Source of the DNA: Chroococcus sp. CMT-3BRIN-NPC107
GTDB taxonomy: Bacteria > Cyanobacteriota > Cyanobacteriia > Cyanobacteriales > Chroococcidiopsidaceae
Direction: 5' to 3'
Assembly: GCA_019359635.1 (NCBI GenBank)
Contig: JAHHGY010000038.1
Span: 1-34,178, forward strand
DNA length: 34,178 nt
In this document: positions 14,874-23,545 of the stretch, piece by piece
Position numbering within the stretch: position 1 is the stretch's first letter
Layout: the number at the start of each line of letters is the position of its first letter
Program-made: the position numbers and the translations under genes
Notes under the pieces: generated by a model
The model's input: the letters and a program-made list of their open reading frames with translations, nothing else
Told to the model about the DNA's origin: nothing
The model's database searches: none

Positions 14874-17408
14874 TTAAGGAAGCCATGACCAAACTTCAAC
14901 TTGAATAAAGCGGATAATAGGACGAGTAAAAGCTACAACTACTGGTAAGTTTTTCCCCTCTATTTTGGCATATCCAGTCATGCCTGCTTTAAATTTTTTC
15001 TCAGTATTAGGAATATCGACAATTACATTTATAACTCGCTCCCGTTCTGGATTACTTGTAGATTCAGAAACAGCATTAGGTTGAATAGAAATTACTTTTC
15101 CTATTATTGGTTTATCTGAGTAAGATAAAAGTTTAATTTCGACTTTTCTACCTAAAATAAAATCCCCTGTGCTGTACTCTGGAACTTGTATTTCACCGCT
15201 AATATGTCGGTCATCTTCTGCTACTGCGAAGGCTTCTCCTTGCTTAAGGTAAGTACCTATTTTTTGAGGTAAGTACGGAGTAATTAAATGTCCATCAATT
15301 GGCATTAATAAGGTGGTACGCTTAACTTGACTTTCATTGTATTTTAACTCTTGCCTTAAACGCTGTAATTCTGCCTCTGCTACTTCTACGTGCTTACGTG
15401 CAGCGGCAATATCTTGGGGATGAGAACCGCTTAATACTACAGCTAAGTTAGCTTGGGCTTCTATAATATTTTGTTTTTTAACTTCTAAGTTTTGTTGAAA
15501 TTCTATTACGGTCTGCTGTTTTTCTACAATCTCATTACGGTCTAATTCATTTTGTTTTTCTGAATTTTCGTACTGCTGTAAAGAATAAGCACCTTGTCGA
15601 TATAAAGACTTAAAACGCTCTGCTTCACGAGCGCTAAATTCTGATTTATTAGTAGCGGTTATTACTTGTCCTTTAGCTACTTCTATTTGTTGAGTAGCTA
15701 CTGCTACTTGTTGTTTGGCGATTTCTATTTTTTGTTTAGCTAATTCTACATCTTCAGGACGAGGAATTGCTATCAATTTATTTAAATTTGCCTGCTGGGA
15801 TTCTAAGTCAGCTTGCTGTTTTTTAATTGATTCTTTGAGAACTTGAACTTCGTTTTCGATGTCCACAGATTCCATAGTGGCAATGACATGATTTTGCTTT
15901 ATCCATTGACCATCTCCACCCGTAAAAAAGACTTTGGTAATTTTTCCATTAACTTGAGCTTGAATAGTTTGCTGAGTTGGTGGTAGTAATTCTATATTTC
16001 CACCAGGGCGGTAAGGATAAGGTAATAATAATATAATCGCTAGCAGGAAAAAGCCAAGAGTTTTTTTCCAGTGTTTTAGCTTAAATTTACGGCTTCTAAT
16101 ATTTACAGGTTGCTCAGTAGAAATTGAATCAAACTTTTTGTTGAATTGCCACTTCTTGAACAGATTTTTTACAGGACTATATAAAGCTACAGCAGTTAAA
16201 ATACCAAGAAATAATACATCGGTACCTCTACCAAAAACTCTAGAAAATGTCTCTGATAATCCGTCAGTCCATAGATAGATAATTAAAATACAAAACCCAT
16301 AGCAAAAAACTATAGATAAAAAACCAACTAATATTAGAACTAGCTTTTCTTTCGTGGCTAATGATTTTGGTAGTGGGCGACCGCTCAAGATTATATCCCA
16401 CATTTTATATACACGCTTGATATAATTTGGCGGTAAATTTAAAGCTGTTACTAGAAAGTAATAACCATCGGTAGGTAATAACGGACTACTATCAAACAAA
16501 AATTCAAAGAAGGCTGAATGAGCAAGTAAAATAGCACCAGTTCCTAAAGCAGTTTGCGTTCCTCTAGTAAAATGCCAAGTTAATACACCAGCAGCCATTA
16601 TTCCTAAGCGAAATAATAGAGGCGTTGCAAAAGTCCAAAGTTGCTTTTGTCTTGTTAACTGAAACATCTCAGTTCGGTCTACATAAAAACGCGGATGGAA
16701 CCCTAATGTTAGCGTTAAACCAAACTTTTCAACCTCTCCACCACAAGCAGTAAAAACAACACATTGAGCAGTTTTAGCAAATAAGCCGATCAGCGTAATA
16801 TTTAATAAAAAATGTAATAAAAAGGGTACGCCTCCTGTCATAATGTAGCGAATATCGCTCCAAAATAGTTCTTGATTATTAGTAAGAGTAAATATAGCAA
16901 TAATCAGACTGGGAATTAACGCCCATGTTAAAAACTGAAATAAGAGTTTTAGTTGCTGGGAGATGGCTGCTAAAACATTAAATATTTTAGGGGCATTTGG
17001 TAAAACCCAAATATAATTTTTTGTTTTTTGTTTTGTTGCCTTATCAAATTCTTGACTGTCGCTGATATTTGGTTTATCTGTTGTAGTTGTTAAGGGGTCT
17101 TGGAAAGAGGTGTTATCAGTGCTAAAAATATTAGGAGTTTCTAGTAACCCGTACTCTTGAATCTGAGCAAAAAATTCATGAAAGTCTGCTTCGGTAATTG
17201 CTAAGTCAAAACGACTTTTAAAAGCGGCAACAATCTGAGAGGGTGTTGAAGTGCCATTGATAGACTGGCATAAAAAATATTCTTCTTCCCCAAACTCAAA
17301 AGACGAGCCATTTGTAGGGTTTTTAACTAAATATTGATTGGTTGAATTGTTTGTAATACAGGTGACAATTAAATCTTGCCGAAAGCAACTTGCTGAGGAG
17401 GTATACAT
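14874..17408 (-). CDS. PqqD/RRE-like + inactive M50 + HlyD fusion membrane protein
   Basis: An 844-residue inner-membrane protein in three parts. Residues ~10-90 resemble a PqqD-like RiPP recognition element, with FEFGEEEYFLCQSING followed by a helical region ending EYGLLE. Residues ~155-410 are multi-pass and resemble site-2 proteases (CGGEVEKFGL, then SSPLLPTDGYYFL with Asp314). Where active members have HEXXH, this one has Ala211-Lys-Thr-Ala-Gln215, so both His and the Glu are lost and proteolysis is not expected. After another membrane segment (~450-465), residues ~470-835 form an HlyD-type periplasmic adaptor with lipoyl-like strands and a long coiled coil (~520-690). Such fusions are annotated as peptide zinc metalloprotease or efflux adaptor proteins. 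No ABC transporter is encoded next to it. It leads the minus-strand block and may bind and pass on a peptide. Confidence 0.8.
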   Translation of the reverse strand: MYTSSASCFRQDLIVTCITNNSTNQYLVKNPTNGSSFEFGEEEYFLCQSINGTSTPSQIVAAFKSRFDLAITEADFHEFFAQIQEYGLLETPNIFSTDNTSFQDPLTTTTDKPNISDSQEFDKATKQKTKNYIWVLPNAPKIFNVLAAISQQLKLLFQFLTWALIPSLIIAIFTLTNNQELFWSDIRYIMTGGVPFLLHFLLNITLIGLFAKTAQCVVFTACGGEVEKFGLTLTLGFHPRFYVDRTEMFQLTRQKQLWTFATPLLFRLGIMAAGVLTWHFTRGTQTALGTGAILLAHSAFFEFLFDSSPLLPTDGYYFLVTALNLPPNYIKRVYKMWDIILSGRPLPKSLATKEKLVLILVGFLSIVFCYGFCILIIYLWTDGLSETFSRVFGRGTDVLFLGILTAVALYSPVKNLFKKWQFNKKFDSISTEQPVNIRSRKFKLKHWKKTLGFFLLAIILLLPYPYRPGGNIELLPPTQQTIQAQVNGKITKVFFTGGDGQWIKQNHVIATMESVDIENEVQVLKESIKKQQADLESQQANLNKLIAIPRPEDVELAKQKIEIAKQQVAVATQQIEVAKGQVITATNKSEFSAREAERFKSLYRQGAYSLQQYENSEKQNELDRNEIVEKQQTVIEFQQNLEVKKQNIIEAQANLAVVLSGSHPQDIAAARKHVEVAEAELQRLRQELKYNESQVKRTTLLMPIDGHLITPYLPQKIGTYLKQGEAFAVAEDDRHISGEIQVPEYSTGDFILGRKVEIKLLSYSDKPIIGKVISIQPNAVSESTSNPERERVINVIVDIPNTEKKFKAGMTGYAKIEGKNLPVVVAFTRPIIRFIQVEVWSWLP

Positions 17409-17766
17409 TTTGTTATCAGTTTAAAAAATTATAATAAAGTGCTTAATATTAAAAATGACAGTTAGACAGCTAAAATGCTTCTACTTAAGCTAAGGGAATA
17501 TTCTTGAGGTTCGATCAATAAATCGTAATAATTCTGAATAAAATTAATAATTTCAAAAGGTAGAACTTTAGTATTAACGAGCAAACTGATTGTTTGAGTC
17601 TACAGTTTTAAAAGCAAAATGCCAAGATGCTATGAGTTTCTCCCTAAATTAAATTGCTACAACCTTATCTATTTAATAAAAATTTTTTAAGTAAAAATAG
17701 AAATTATATGTTATGAATGAATATTGTCAATATTTTGTTAATTAATAGACATAATTTTTAAAGACA
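17409..17766. other. A/T-rich intergenic region between divergent genes
   Basis: This region of about 360 bases separates the divergent RRE/HlyD and glycosyltransferase genes and should hold both promoters. I see no convincing -35/-10 pair, no tRNA and no terminator. It does hold a short minus-strand frame (17462-17584) that may be coding or a gene remnant. The right half (17660-17760) is extremely A/T-rich. Confidence 0.5.
17462..17584 (-). CDS. Possible 40-residue peptide or gene remnant
   Basis: From TTG 17584 this frame encodes 40 residues, including VLPFEIINFIQNYYDLLIEP and SLSLSRSILAV, then TAA. The composition is protein-like, with amphipathic helices rather than A/T-biased noise. There is no clear ribosome site, and the frame upstream is closed by TAG at 17600-17602. 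It could be a small peptide gene just ahead of the RRE/HlyD gene on the same strand, or the 3' end of a decayed gene. I do not recognise it. Confidence 0.25.
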   Translation of the reverse strand: MLVNTKVLPFEIINFIQNYYDLLIEPQEYSLSLSRSILAV

Positions 17767-18825
17767 TTGCTAGTTAATTTATCATTCGTTAGCACTAAGC
17801 CCACAGGTTTAAGCACCTACGCCACTAATTTAATTTTTCATCTTCAAAAACTGCAACCAACATTGCTTAGTTCGCAAAAAATAGATGATTTTGATTGTTA
17901 TCCAGTACCAGCAAATCTAACTCCAGAAGACGGTAGTAGAGGGCATTTACGCCGTTTGCTGTGGACTCAAAGGCAGTTACCTAAAATATCCAAGCAAATA
18001 CGATCGCCTTTACTATTTTCCCCAATACCCGAAGCACCATTATTTACAGACTGTCGCTACATTGTAACTGTCCACGATCTTATTCCCTTGCGCTTTGCTA
18101 AAGTGTCTCCCTTGACTGCTTATAGCCGCTATTATATTCCTCAAGTTTTAAAATCCGCTCAACATATTATCTGCAACTCAAAAGCGACAGCAAAAGATAT
18201 TACTCATTTTTTTAGCATCGATCCCCGTAAAATTACTCCCATACTATTAGCCCACGACGAAAACAACTTTCGTTTTCTTAACTTACCCAAATCTAACTAC
18301 TTTCTTTACATCGGTCGGCAAGATCCCTACAAAAACTTGCAGCGACTAATTACAGCCTTTGCCGCCTTGCCAAACTATCATAAATATCAACTATGGCTAG
18401 CAGGCACTGCCGACGCGCGCTACACCCCGGTTTTGCAAAGACTAATAGACAAACTGGAAATAACTAATTATGTTAAATTTCTCGACTACGTTTCTTATCG
18501 CCAATTGCCGATAGTTATTAATAAAGCGATCGCTCTTGTGTTTCCTAGCTTGTGGGAAGGCTTTGGCTTCCCCGTTTTAGAGGCTATGGCTTGCGGTACT
18601 CCCGTAATTACCTCAAAGCTCTCATCTTTGCCCGAAGTAGCGGGAGAGGCGGCTATACTCATAAATCCTTACAGCACAGAAGAAATTTGCCAAGCTATGC
18701 AAAAAATTGCAACTTGTACAGAAACGCGATCGCAATTATCTCAACTTGGCTTAAATAGAGTCAAAGAATTTAGCTGGTATAAAACAGGACAAGCTACCGT
18801 AGAAATTTTGTCAAGGTACATATAA
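17767..18825 (+). CDS. GT4-family glycosyltransferase
   Basis: A GT-B fold retaining glycosyltransferase of 352 residues that probably adds a sugar to a polysaccharide or lipid acceptor. The N-terminal LSFVSTKPTGLSTYATNL is the acceptor-side glycine loop. The donor half has YIGRQDPYKNLQRLI (nucleotide-binding RxDxxKN pattern). It is followed by VFPSLWEGFGFPVLEAMACG, with the two Glu of the EX7E motif, and by SSLPEVAGEAA. The start must be TTG 17767 or very close, because the frame is closed at 17752 and no ATG lies between. It has no signal or membrane segment. It is divergent from the RRE/HlyD gene, and no other polysaccharide gene is adjacent, so the product is unknown. Confidence 0.88.
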   Translation: MLVNLSFVSTKPTGLSTYATNLIFHLQKLQPTLLSSQKIDDFDCYPVPANLTPEDGSRGHLRRLLWTQRQLPKISKQIRSPLLFSPIPEAPLFTDCRYIVTVHDLIPLRFAKVSPLTAYSRYYIPQVLKSAQHIICNSKATAKDITHFFSIDPRKITPILLAHDENNFRFLNLPKSNYFLYIGRQDPYKNLQRLITAFAALPNYHKYQLWLAGTADARYTPVLQRLIDKLEITNYVKFLDYVSYRQLPIVINKAIALVFPSLWEGFGFPVLEAMACGTPVITSKLSSLPEVAGEAAILINPYSTEEICQAMQKIATCTETRSQLSQLGLNRVKEFSWYKTGQATVEILSRYI

Positions 18826-19021
18826 AATTTAGCGTTGGTCAGATAGCACCAGCAATCAAGAATCCACACCTAAGCAGTAGCGATTTCACTCCCACGTGCT
18901 GCAAGTAGCAACCAAAAACTTTAGCTAAAATCGACATAAGAAAAACACATTTGAATAGCGTATTTTTACAAAACCTTCATCAAAAATCAGCCTTTTGGTT
19001 TCGTAGTTTACGTCAGTAGCA

Positions 19022-19741
19022 ATGAAACTAGAGTTAGAATCAATGCGTCGAATTGTAAAATCGTGCAATATAAAAAGTGTGATGACTCCCTGTACCAACA
19101 AGCAAACCTTAGCTTGGCTGCGCGGACTGCTAACAATTGCTTGGGCTGACGGCAACTTTGATGCTGAAGAGCAAAAATTAATCGCAGCTTTGACATGGAA
19201 CGGCGACGACAGTAGCAGTCTAAATGCCATAGAGCCGATTACCAGCGCCGAACTTGCAGCAGCATTTAAAAGCGATGACAGCACCGCCGCCGAGAATTTT
19301 TTACGCACCGCCGTAATGGTAGCGATCGCTGATGGTGTATATTCCATTTGTGAAGCTAATCTCTTGCATGAATTTTGCCAAGCACTAGGACTATCAGAAA
19401 CAGCCCTAAATAGCTTGCAAAGTACACTTTATGACAATGAAAAAGGCATGATCCCCAACTTTTATTTATTTACTCAGATTGATAACCATGCCTTGCGCCC
19501 TATCCGCAACTGGCTTGACGAACTAAAAATTCACGATCCTAAAGTCGCCCGGTTTTTGTGCAAAATGATCCCCGCACAATGTCCTTTCGAGCGAGATGTG
19601 AACTTATTTGGTCGCAAAATCGTACATATTCCGCCGATGTGCAAAATTAATCCGGTTTACGAGCAACTGGTTGGTTTGCGCTTTCGCGCCCTATCGTACC
19701 TAGCCGATGAATGTCATGAGGATATCTCAAACTATTGTTAG
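19022..19741 (+). CDS. TerB-like domain + Mo-dependent nitrogenase C-terminal domain protein
   Basis: A 239-residue cytoplasmic protein in two parts. The first ~130 residues are a TerB-like helical domain with two acidic repeats, LLTIAWADGNFDAEEQKLI and VMVAIADGVYSICEANLL, which in TerB families bind metal. The last ~90 residues (LDELKIHDPKVARFLCKMIP, then CPFERDV, IPPMCKINPVYEQLVGLRFR) match the family named Mo-dependent nitrogenase C-terminus. That family is widespread in cyanobacteria and is not itself a nitrogenase. Conserved Cys and His residues there may bind metal. The start is ambiguous: ATG at 19022, 19043 or 19082 are all possible, and the TerB domain begins only after the last. No nif genes are nearby, and the function is unknown. 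Confidence 0.75.
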   Translation: MKLELESMRRIVKSCNIKSVMTPCTNKQTLAWLRGLLTIAWADGNFDAEEQKLIAALTWNGDDSSSLNAIEPITSAELAAAFKSDDSTAAENFLRTAVMVAIADGVYSICEANLLHEFCQALGLSETALNSLQSTLYDNEKGMIPNFYLFTQIDNHALRPIRNWLDELKIHDPKVARFLCKMIPAQCPFERDVNLFGRKIVHIPPMCKINPVYEQLVGLRFRALSYLADECHEDISNYC

Positions 19742-19851
19742 GCATTAGCATAAAATAACAAGAGCTTAGGAGAAAAGGTAGTAGAAACGGTATTTAACCG
19801 CAGTCTACAAATTTTGTGCCTATCTACCTACTAGCTAACAGCTAAAATATT

Positions 19852-20883
19852 ATGCAATTTATCGATCGAGCCGAAATAGAAGTTGAAGCAGGCAATGGCG
19901 GCGATGGCATGGTTTGCTTTCGTCGAGAAAAGTACGTTCCCGCCGGAGGTCCATCAGGAGGCAATGGCGGTTATGGTGGTTCGGTAATTTTCAAAAGTGT
20001 AGAAAACTTACAAACTTTACTAGATTTCCGCTACAGGCATCGCTTTAAAGCCGAAGATGGCGATCGCGGCGGGCCAAATAACTGTACCGGAGCTTCAGGA
20101 GAGGATTTAGTCATCGAAGTTCCCTGTGGAACGATAATTTACAATGCCGAAACGAGCGAATTAATCGGCGATTTGACTCAACCCAATCAAACTTTGCAAG
20201 TTGCTAAAGGTGGCAAAGGCGGCTTGGGAAACAAGCATTTTTTGAGTAATAGCAACCGCGCTCCCGAATACGCCTTACCAGGATTACCCGGAGAAACCCG
20301 GCTGTTAAGTTTAGAATTAAAGCTTTTAGCCGAAGTAGGAATTATTGGTTTACCTAATGCTGGCAAATCTACGCTAATTTCGGCTTTATCTTCCGCTCGA
20401 CCAAAAATAGCTGACTATCCCTTTACTACCTTAGTACCGAATTTGGGAGTAGTTCGCAAGCCGACCGGAGACGGAACAGTATTTGCTGATATTCCTGGTT
20501 TAATTGCTGGCGCTCATCAAGGAGCGGGTTTAGGCTACGATTTTTTGCGTCATATCGAACGCACTCGCGTACTACTGCACTTAGTTGATGGTACAGCAAG
20601 CGATCCGATTGCCGACTACCAAATAATTCAAGCCGAATTACACGCCTACGGACGCGGACTCGCTGCTCGCCCGCAAATTGTGGCAATTAATAAAGCCGAT
20701 GCCATTGATGAAGAAACTACAAGGGCGATCACCCAAAAACTGAAACTCTTGAGCCAAGATCCTATTTTTCTAATTTCTGCTGTCAGTCGCCAAGGTTTGA
20801 AAGAGTTGTTGCAAACTATCTGGACGACCATAGACCACCAAAAAGAGGTGCGAGAGGCCCAAGAAGTCTACCTAGGACTTTGA
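19852..20883 (+). CDS. obgE: Obg family GTPase (ObgE/CgtA)
   Basis: A conserved GTPase that acts in late assembly of the large ribosomal subunit and in stress responses. The N-terminal ~158 residues form the glycine-rich Obg fold ([31 protein letters not shown]). The GTPase domain follows with G1 GLPNAGKST, the TTLVPNLG switch I region, G3 [10 protein letters not shown]4 NKAD and a G5-like ISAVSRQGL. At 343 residues it has the length of the two-domain form, without the extra C-terminal domain of some Gram-positive members. The ATG at 19852 matches the conserved [11 protein letters not shown] start. It is convergent with the following serine hydrolase gene. Identification is secure. Confidence 0.97.
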   Translation: MQFIDRAEIEVEAGNGGDGMVCFRREKYVPAGGPSGGNGGYGGSVIFKSVENLQTLLDFRYRHRFKAEDGDRGGPNNCTGASGEDLVIEVPCGTIIYNAETSELIGDLTQPNQTLQVAKGGKGGLGNKHFLSNSNRAPEYALPGLPGETRLLSLELKLLAEVGIIGLPNAGKSTLISALSSARPKIADYPFTTLVPNLGVVRKPTGDGTVFADIPGLIAGAHQGAGLGYDFLRHIERTRVLLHLVDGTASDPIADYQIIQAELHAYGRGLAARPQIVAINKADAIDEETTRAITQKLKLLSQDPIFLISAVSRQGLKELLQTIWTTIDHQKEVREAQEVYLGL

Positions 20884-20938
20884 CCGCTTTCTACCGCTCC
20901 CTGGGGGCTAGTAGTAATGAAAGGTTTGGGACTAGGCA

Positions 20939-22306
20939 TTACTTGAGTGCAGGGGGCTTAGTAAATTGCTGGTAAGCCGTGCGAGAAATTTGCCGGATCA
21001 ATTCTTGAGCGCGACTGTCATTGTGGGGGCGCTTAACCATTGCCACTGCAATATAGCGCTTACCATTGGGCATATCTACCAAACCCACGTCTCCCACCAT
21101 TGAGCCAATGTCGCCAGTTTTGTGAGCGATGATTGCGCCTTCTCCTAAGCCTTGGGGTAGTAAAGTTCTAGTTTTGGTGCGGCGCATAATTTCCAATAAG
21201 CGATCGCGGGATCTTAGAGACATCAATTCTCCTCGATCTACCAAGCTCATCAACTGTCCCATATCCTTTGGGCTAGTGATGTTTGTCCCCGTCAAATCGG
21301 GCAAGAGGTTGTTAATTTTTGTCGATTCTAAACCCCAAGATTGAAAGCGTTGATTTAAAGCCGCGATCCCCCCCATCCGGGCAATAAGCATATTAGTTGC
21401 TGTATTATCGCTGATTACAATCATTTGAGTGGCGGTAGTCAAAGCTGTAAACTTTGTGCCTAGGGGTTGATACTGCATCGCTCCCGATCCGCTACCAACT
21501 AATTCTTTTTTGACCGTCAGCTTTTCATCTAAGCGAATTTTTCCCGCGTCTACATCTTGAAAAAATGCTACAAGCACGGGAACCTTGATAGTGCTTGCTG
21601 CTGAAAAAGGTAAAGAGCCATTCCAATCTAAGTAATTATTGGTATCGAGATCGACAAAAAAAGCTCCAGGAGTTAGACCTTTATTTTTTGCTCCTAATTG
21701 CTGTACGGCAGCTTTTAAGGGCATAATTTCTTGGTTTAGCTTTAATTGTGGAGGTGTGACTATAACTTTATCTGCGGCGCTGATGGCGGTTTCGCGGGTT
21801 TTTTCTTGAGCCTGCTGATTTATTCGGGTGGCAGGATTTAGAATCGATAATAAAGTTCCAGCGATCGTACAAGTTCCTACGCCCAAAATTATTAGTCGCC
21901 AAGCATACATTAATAATCCCTGGGGTTTTTTGCGCTTTACAGAGCGCTTTGAGGATTTAGTATTAGTAGTTGAGGATGGGACTTTGGTTACTTGGGGCTG
22001 AGGGATAGTTGAAGGCGATAAATTTGCCCGTTTGGGATTGAGCGCCGCCTTTGGAGGTAGTCTTACTGGACGCGATCGCGATTTGCCGTTCATTGCTGAT
22101 GTCTCAACCTTAGTTTGCCTACCTAGCTTTGCTTCAGGATTTGAGGTATCCTTTACGGCTATTGGCTGCAAATTTTCATTCTTATCAGGAATTTTAATAT
22201 CTTGACTGATACTTTGGGAGTTTTTACTCCTACTTTCTAAAGAAGAATTAATCTTAAACTGCGATCCCAGTGACTTGTTTCCTGCCAATGGCTGTTCCAC
22301 ACTCAA
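20939..22306 (-). CDS. Membrane-anchored serine hydrolase of class A beta-lactamase fold
   Basis: 455 residues. A long polar N-terminal region (1-130, rich in Ser, Lys and Pro) precedes one membrane segment (about 131-155), and a class A beta-lactamase-like domain then faces the periplasm. Catalytic motifs are present: Ser238-x-x-Lys241 (STIK), Ser299-Asp-Asn301 and Lys396-Thr-Gly398. The ExxLN omega-loop motif with the deacylating Glu of true beta-lactamases is not visible; that region reads INNLLPDLTGTN. It may therefore act on peptidoglycan or another substrate rather than confer drug resistance. The large N-terminal cytoplasmic tail is unusual for a lactamase and common in cyanobacterial members as I recall. 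Confidence 0.85.
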   Translation of the reverse strand: MSVEQPLAGNKSLGSQFKINSSLESRSKNSQSISQDIKIPDKNENLQPIAVKDTSNPEAKLGRQTKVETSAMNGKSRSRPVRLPPKAALNPKRANLSPSTIPQPQVTKVPSSTTNTKSSKRSVKRKKPQGLLMYAWRLIILGVGTCTIAGTLLSILNPATRINQQAQEKTRETAISAADKVIVTPPQLKLNQEIMPLKAAVQQLGAKNKGLTPGAFFVDLDTNNYLDWNGSLPFSAASTIKVPVLVAFFQDVDAGKIRLDEKLTVKKELVGSGSGAMQYQPLGTKFTALTTATQMIVISDNTATNMLIARMGGIAALNQRFQSWGLESTKINNLLPDLTGTNITSPKDMGQLMSLVDRGELMSLRSRDRLLEIMRRTKTRTLLPQGLGEGAIIAHKTGDIGSMVGDVGLVDMPNGKRYIAVAMVKRPHNDSRAQELIRQISRTAYQQFTKPPALK

Positions 22307-22477
22307 CTCCTCATAACCTAATACTCAAGATTAATTAATAAAGACGCTCAATTAATACCACAAAAAACTAGAGCAACGAACCGTCAAATACGATTAAAAA
22401 CGTACTGCTTAAATTTAGACTAGAGGTTGAATGTTTAGGTGGTGAATTTTTAAGCAAAAATTCTATGGCTGCCAAAA

Positions 22478-23224
22478 TTAAAACTTATCTGGTTTTTTTT
22501 GCAATGCCCACTGCATTTGAGTCAAAATACCCCTCAGCATACTTAGCTCATTTTTGTCAAGATGAGCGCGGTTAAAAATTTGGCGAAATTTTTCCATCCG
22601 ACTAGCGGCAGTGTGAGGATAAACATAGCCAATAGTAAGCAAAACTTCTTGTAAGTGCTGATAGTAGCCTTCTAATTCATCAATGGCAGCATAGTCAAGA
22701 GGTGCTGTGCGATCGCTATGGTTAAAAGGAACAGATTGCGTAAGTTCGTAACAGCAAACAGCCACCGCCTGAGCCAAGTTTAGCGATGAATAATTGGGAT
22801 TGGTAGGAATGCGGACAAAGCGTTGAGCATAGTTTAATTCTTGGTTGCTTAATCCTCGGCATTCGGGTCCAAAAATCAGGGCAGAAGCTTGCTCAAGAGG
22901 TGTTTCTAATAGCCACGGTAAAGCCGCCTGTGGGTGTTCTAAAGGCATTTCGCGCCATCGAGCGGTAGTAGCGATCGCTCGAACGCATCCCTGCAAAGCT
23001 TCTGGTAGCGTTTCTACTATTTGCGCCGCCGCCAAAACATCTTGGGCATGAACCGCCATATGTTGCGCCTCCTCCGAATGGGGATCGCACTGGGGATTAA
23101 CTAAAATTAGCTGCTGCAAACCAAAATTTTTCATCACTCTAGAAATCGCCCCAATATTGCGATCGCCCGCAGGTTCTACGATAACAATCCGAATCGATGC
23201 TAGTTTTTGTTCTTGCGTAAACAT
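22478..23224 (-). CDS. TrmJ-like SpoU-family tRNA/rRNA 2'-O-methyltransferase
   Basis: A 248-residue SAM-dependent RNA ribose methylase of the SPOUT class. The trefoil-knot motifs are visible: IVEPAGDRNIGAISRVMKNF (motif 1), ALIFGPECRGLSNQEL (motif 2) and PTNPNYSSLNLAQAVAVCCY (motif 3). The ~70-residue C-terminal helical tail (LEGYYQHLQEVLLTIGYV, RMEKFRQIF) is characteristic of the TrmJ branch, which modifies position 32 of tRNAs. The exact target cannot be read from the sequence. The start MFTQEQKLASIRIVIVEPAG is consistent with the family. A divergent small DUF2256 gene starts 36 bases away, so the two share a promoter region. Confidence 0.9.
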   Translation of the reverse strand: MFTQEQKLASIRIVIVEPAGDRNIGAISRVMKNFGLQQLILVNPQCDPHSEEAQHMAVHAQDVLAAAQIVETLPEALQGCVRAIATTARWREMPLEHPQAALPWLLETPLEQASALIFGPECRGLSNQELNYAQRFVRIPTNPNYSSLNLAQAVAVCCYELTQSVPFNHSDRTAPLDYAAIDELEGYYQHLQEVLLTIGYVYPHTAASRMEKFRQIFNRAHLDKNELSMLRGILTQMQWALQKKPDKF

Positions 23225-23260
23225 TTGTAAAATTAAAGAAGATGTACGATTGAAACTGCT

Positions 23261-23422
23261 ATGCCACGCTCTAAATCAGATTTACCAACTAAAATTTGTC
23301 CTGTATGTCAGCGTCCTTTTACTTGGCGCAAAAAATGGGAAGATTGCTGGGATGATGTGAAATACTGCTCGGAACGCTGTCGCCGTCGTAGAGGACAAAA
23401 TTCCAGTCAGGGCGCAACTTAG
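23261..23422 (+). CDS. DUF2256 small zinc-finger protein
   Basis: A 53-residue basic protein. Two CxxC-type pairs, ICPVCQRPF and [10 protein letters not shown], are separated by the conserved [13 protein letters not shown]. This is the full DUF2256 domain, a short zinc-binding family often found near photolyase/cryptochrome genes in other genomes. None is seen here. The frame starts with ATG 23261 and ends in TAG, and it is too short to stand out among open frames. It is divergent from the TrmJ-like gene. Its role is unknown; nucleic acid binding is plausible from its basic charge and zinc knuckles. Confidence 0.88.
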   Translation: MPRSKSDLPTKICPVCQRPFTWRKKWEDCWDDVKYCSERCRRRRGQNSSQGAT

Positions 23423-23545
23423 TATATCTACAAGCAAACCAATTTTGCTTGTGGGCAAGAGCTAGTTAAAAACCTAACTTTTTAACTTTTTAGCTTCAAT
23501 AGTGAAGTCTACTTAGAGAAAGTAAATAACAGATGGAGTTCAAAG

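Noticed and set aside
17500..17525. Possible tRNA T-arm (GGTTCGATC)
   Set aside because: The flanking bases cannot form a T-stem and no acceptor or anticodon arm is found nearby.
20913..20943. Possible terminator between obgE and the serine hydrolase gene
   Set aside because: The 7-base stem AGTAATG/CATTACT has a 17-base loop, overlaps a stop codon and lacks a T-run.
20939..22306. Antibiotic-resistance beta-lactamase
   Set aside because: The SxxK, SDN and KTG motifs are present, but the deacylating ExxLN motif is not seen and the N-terminal architecture differs, so drug resistance is not supported.
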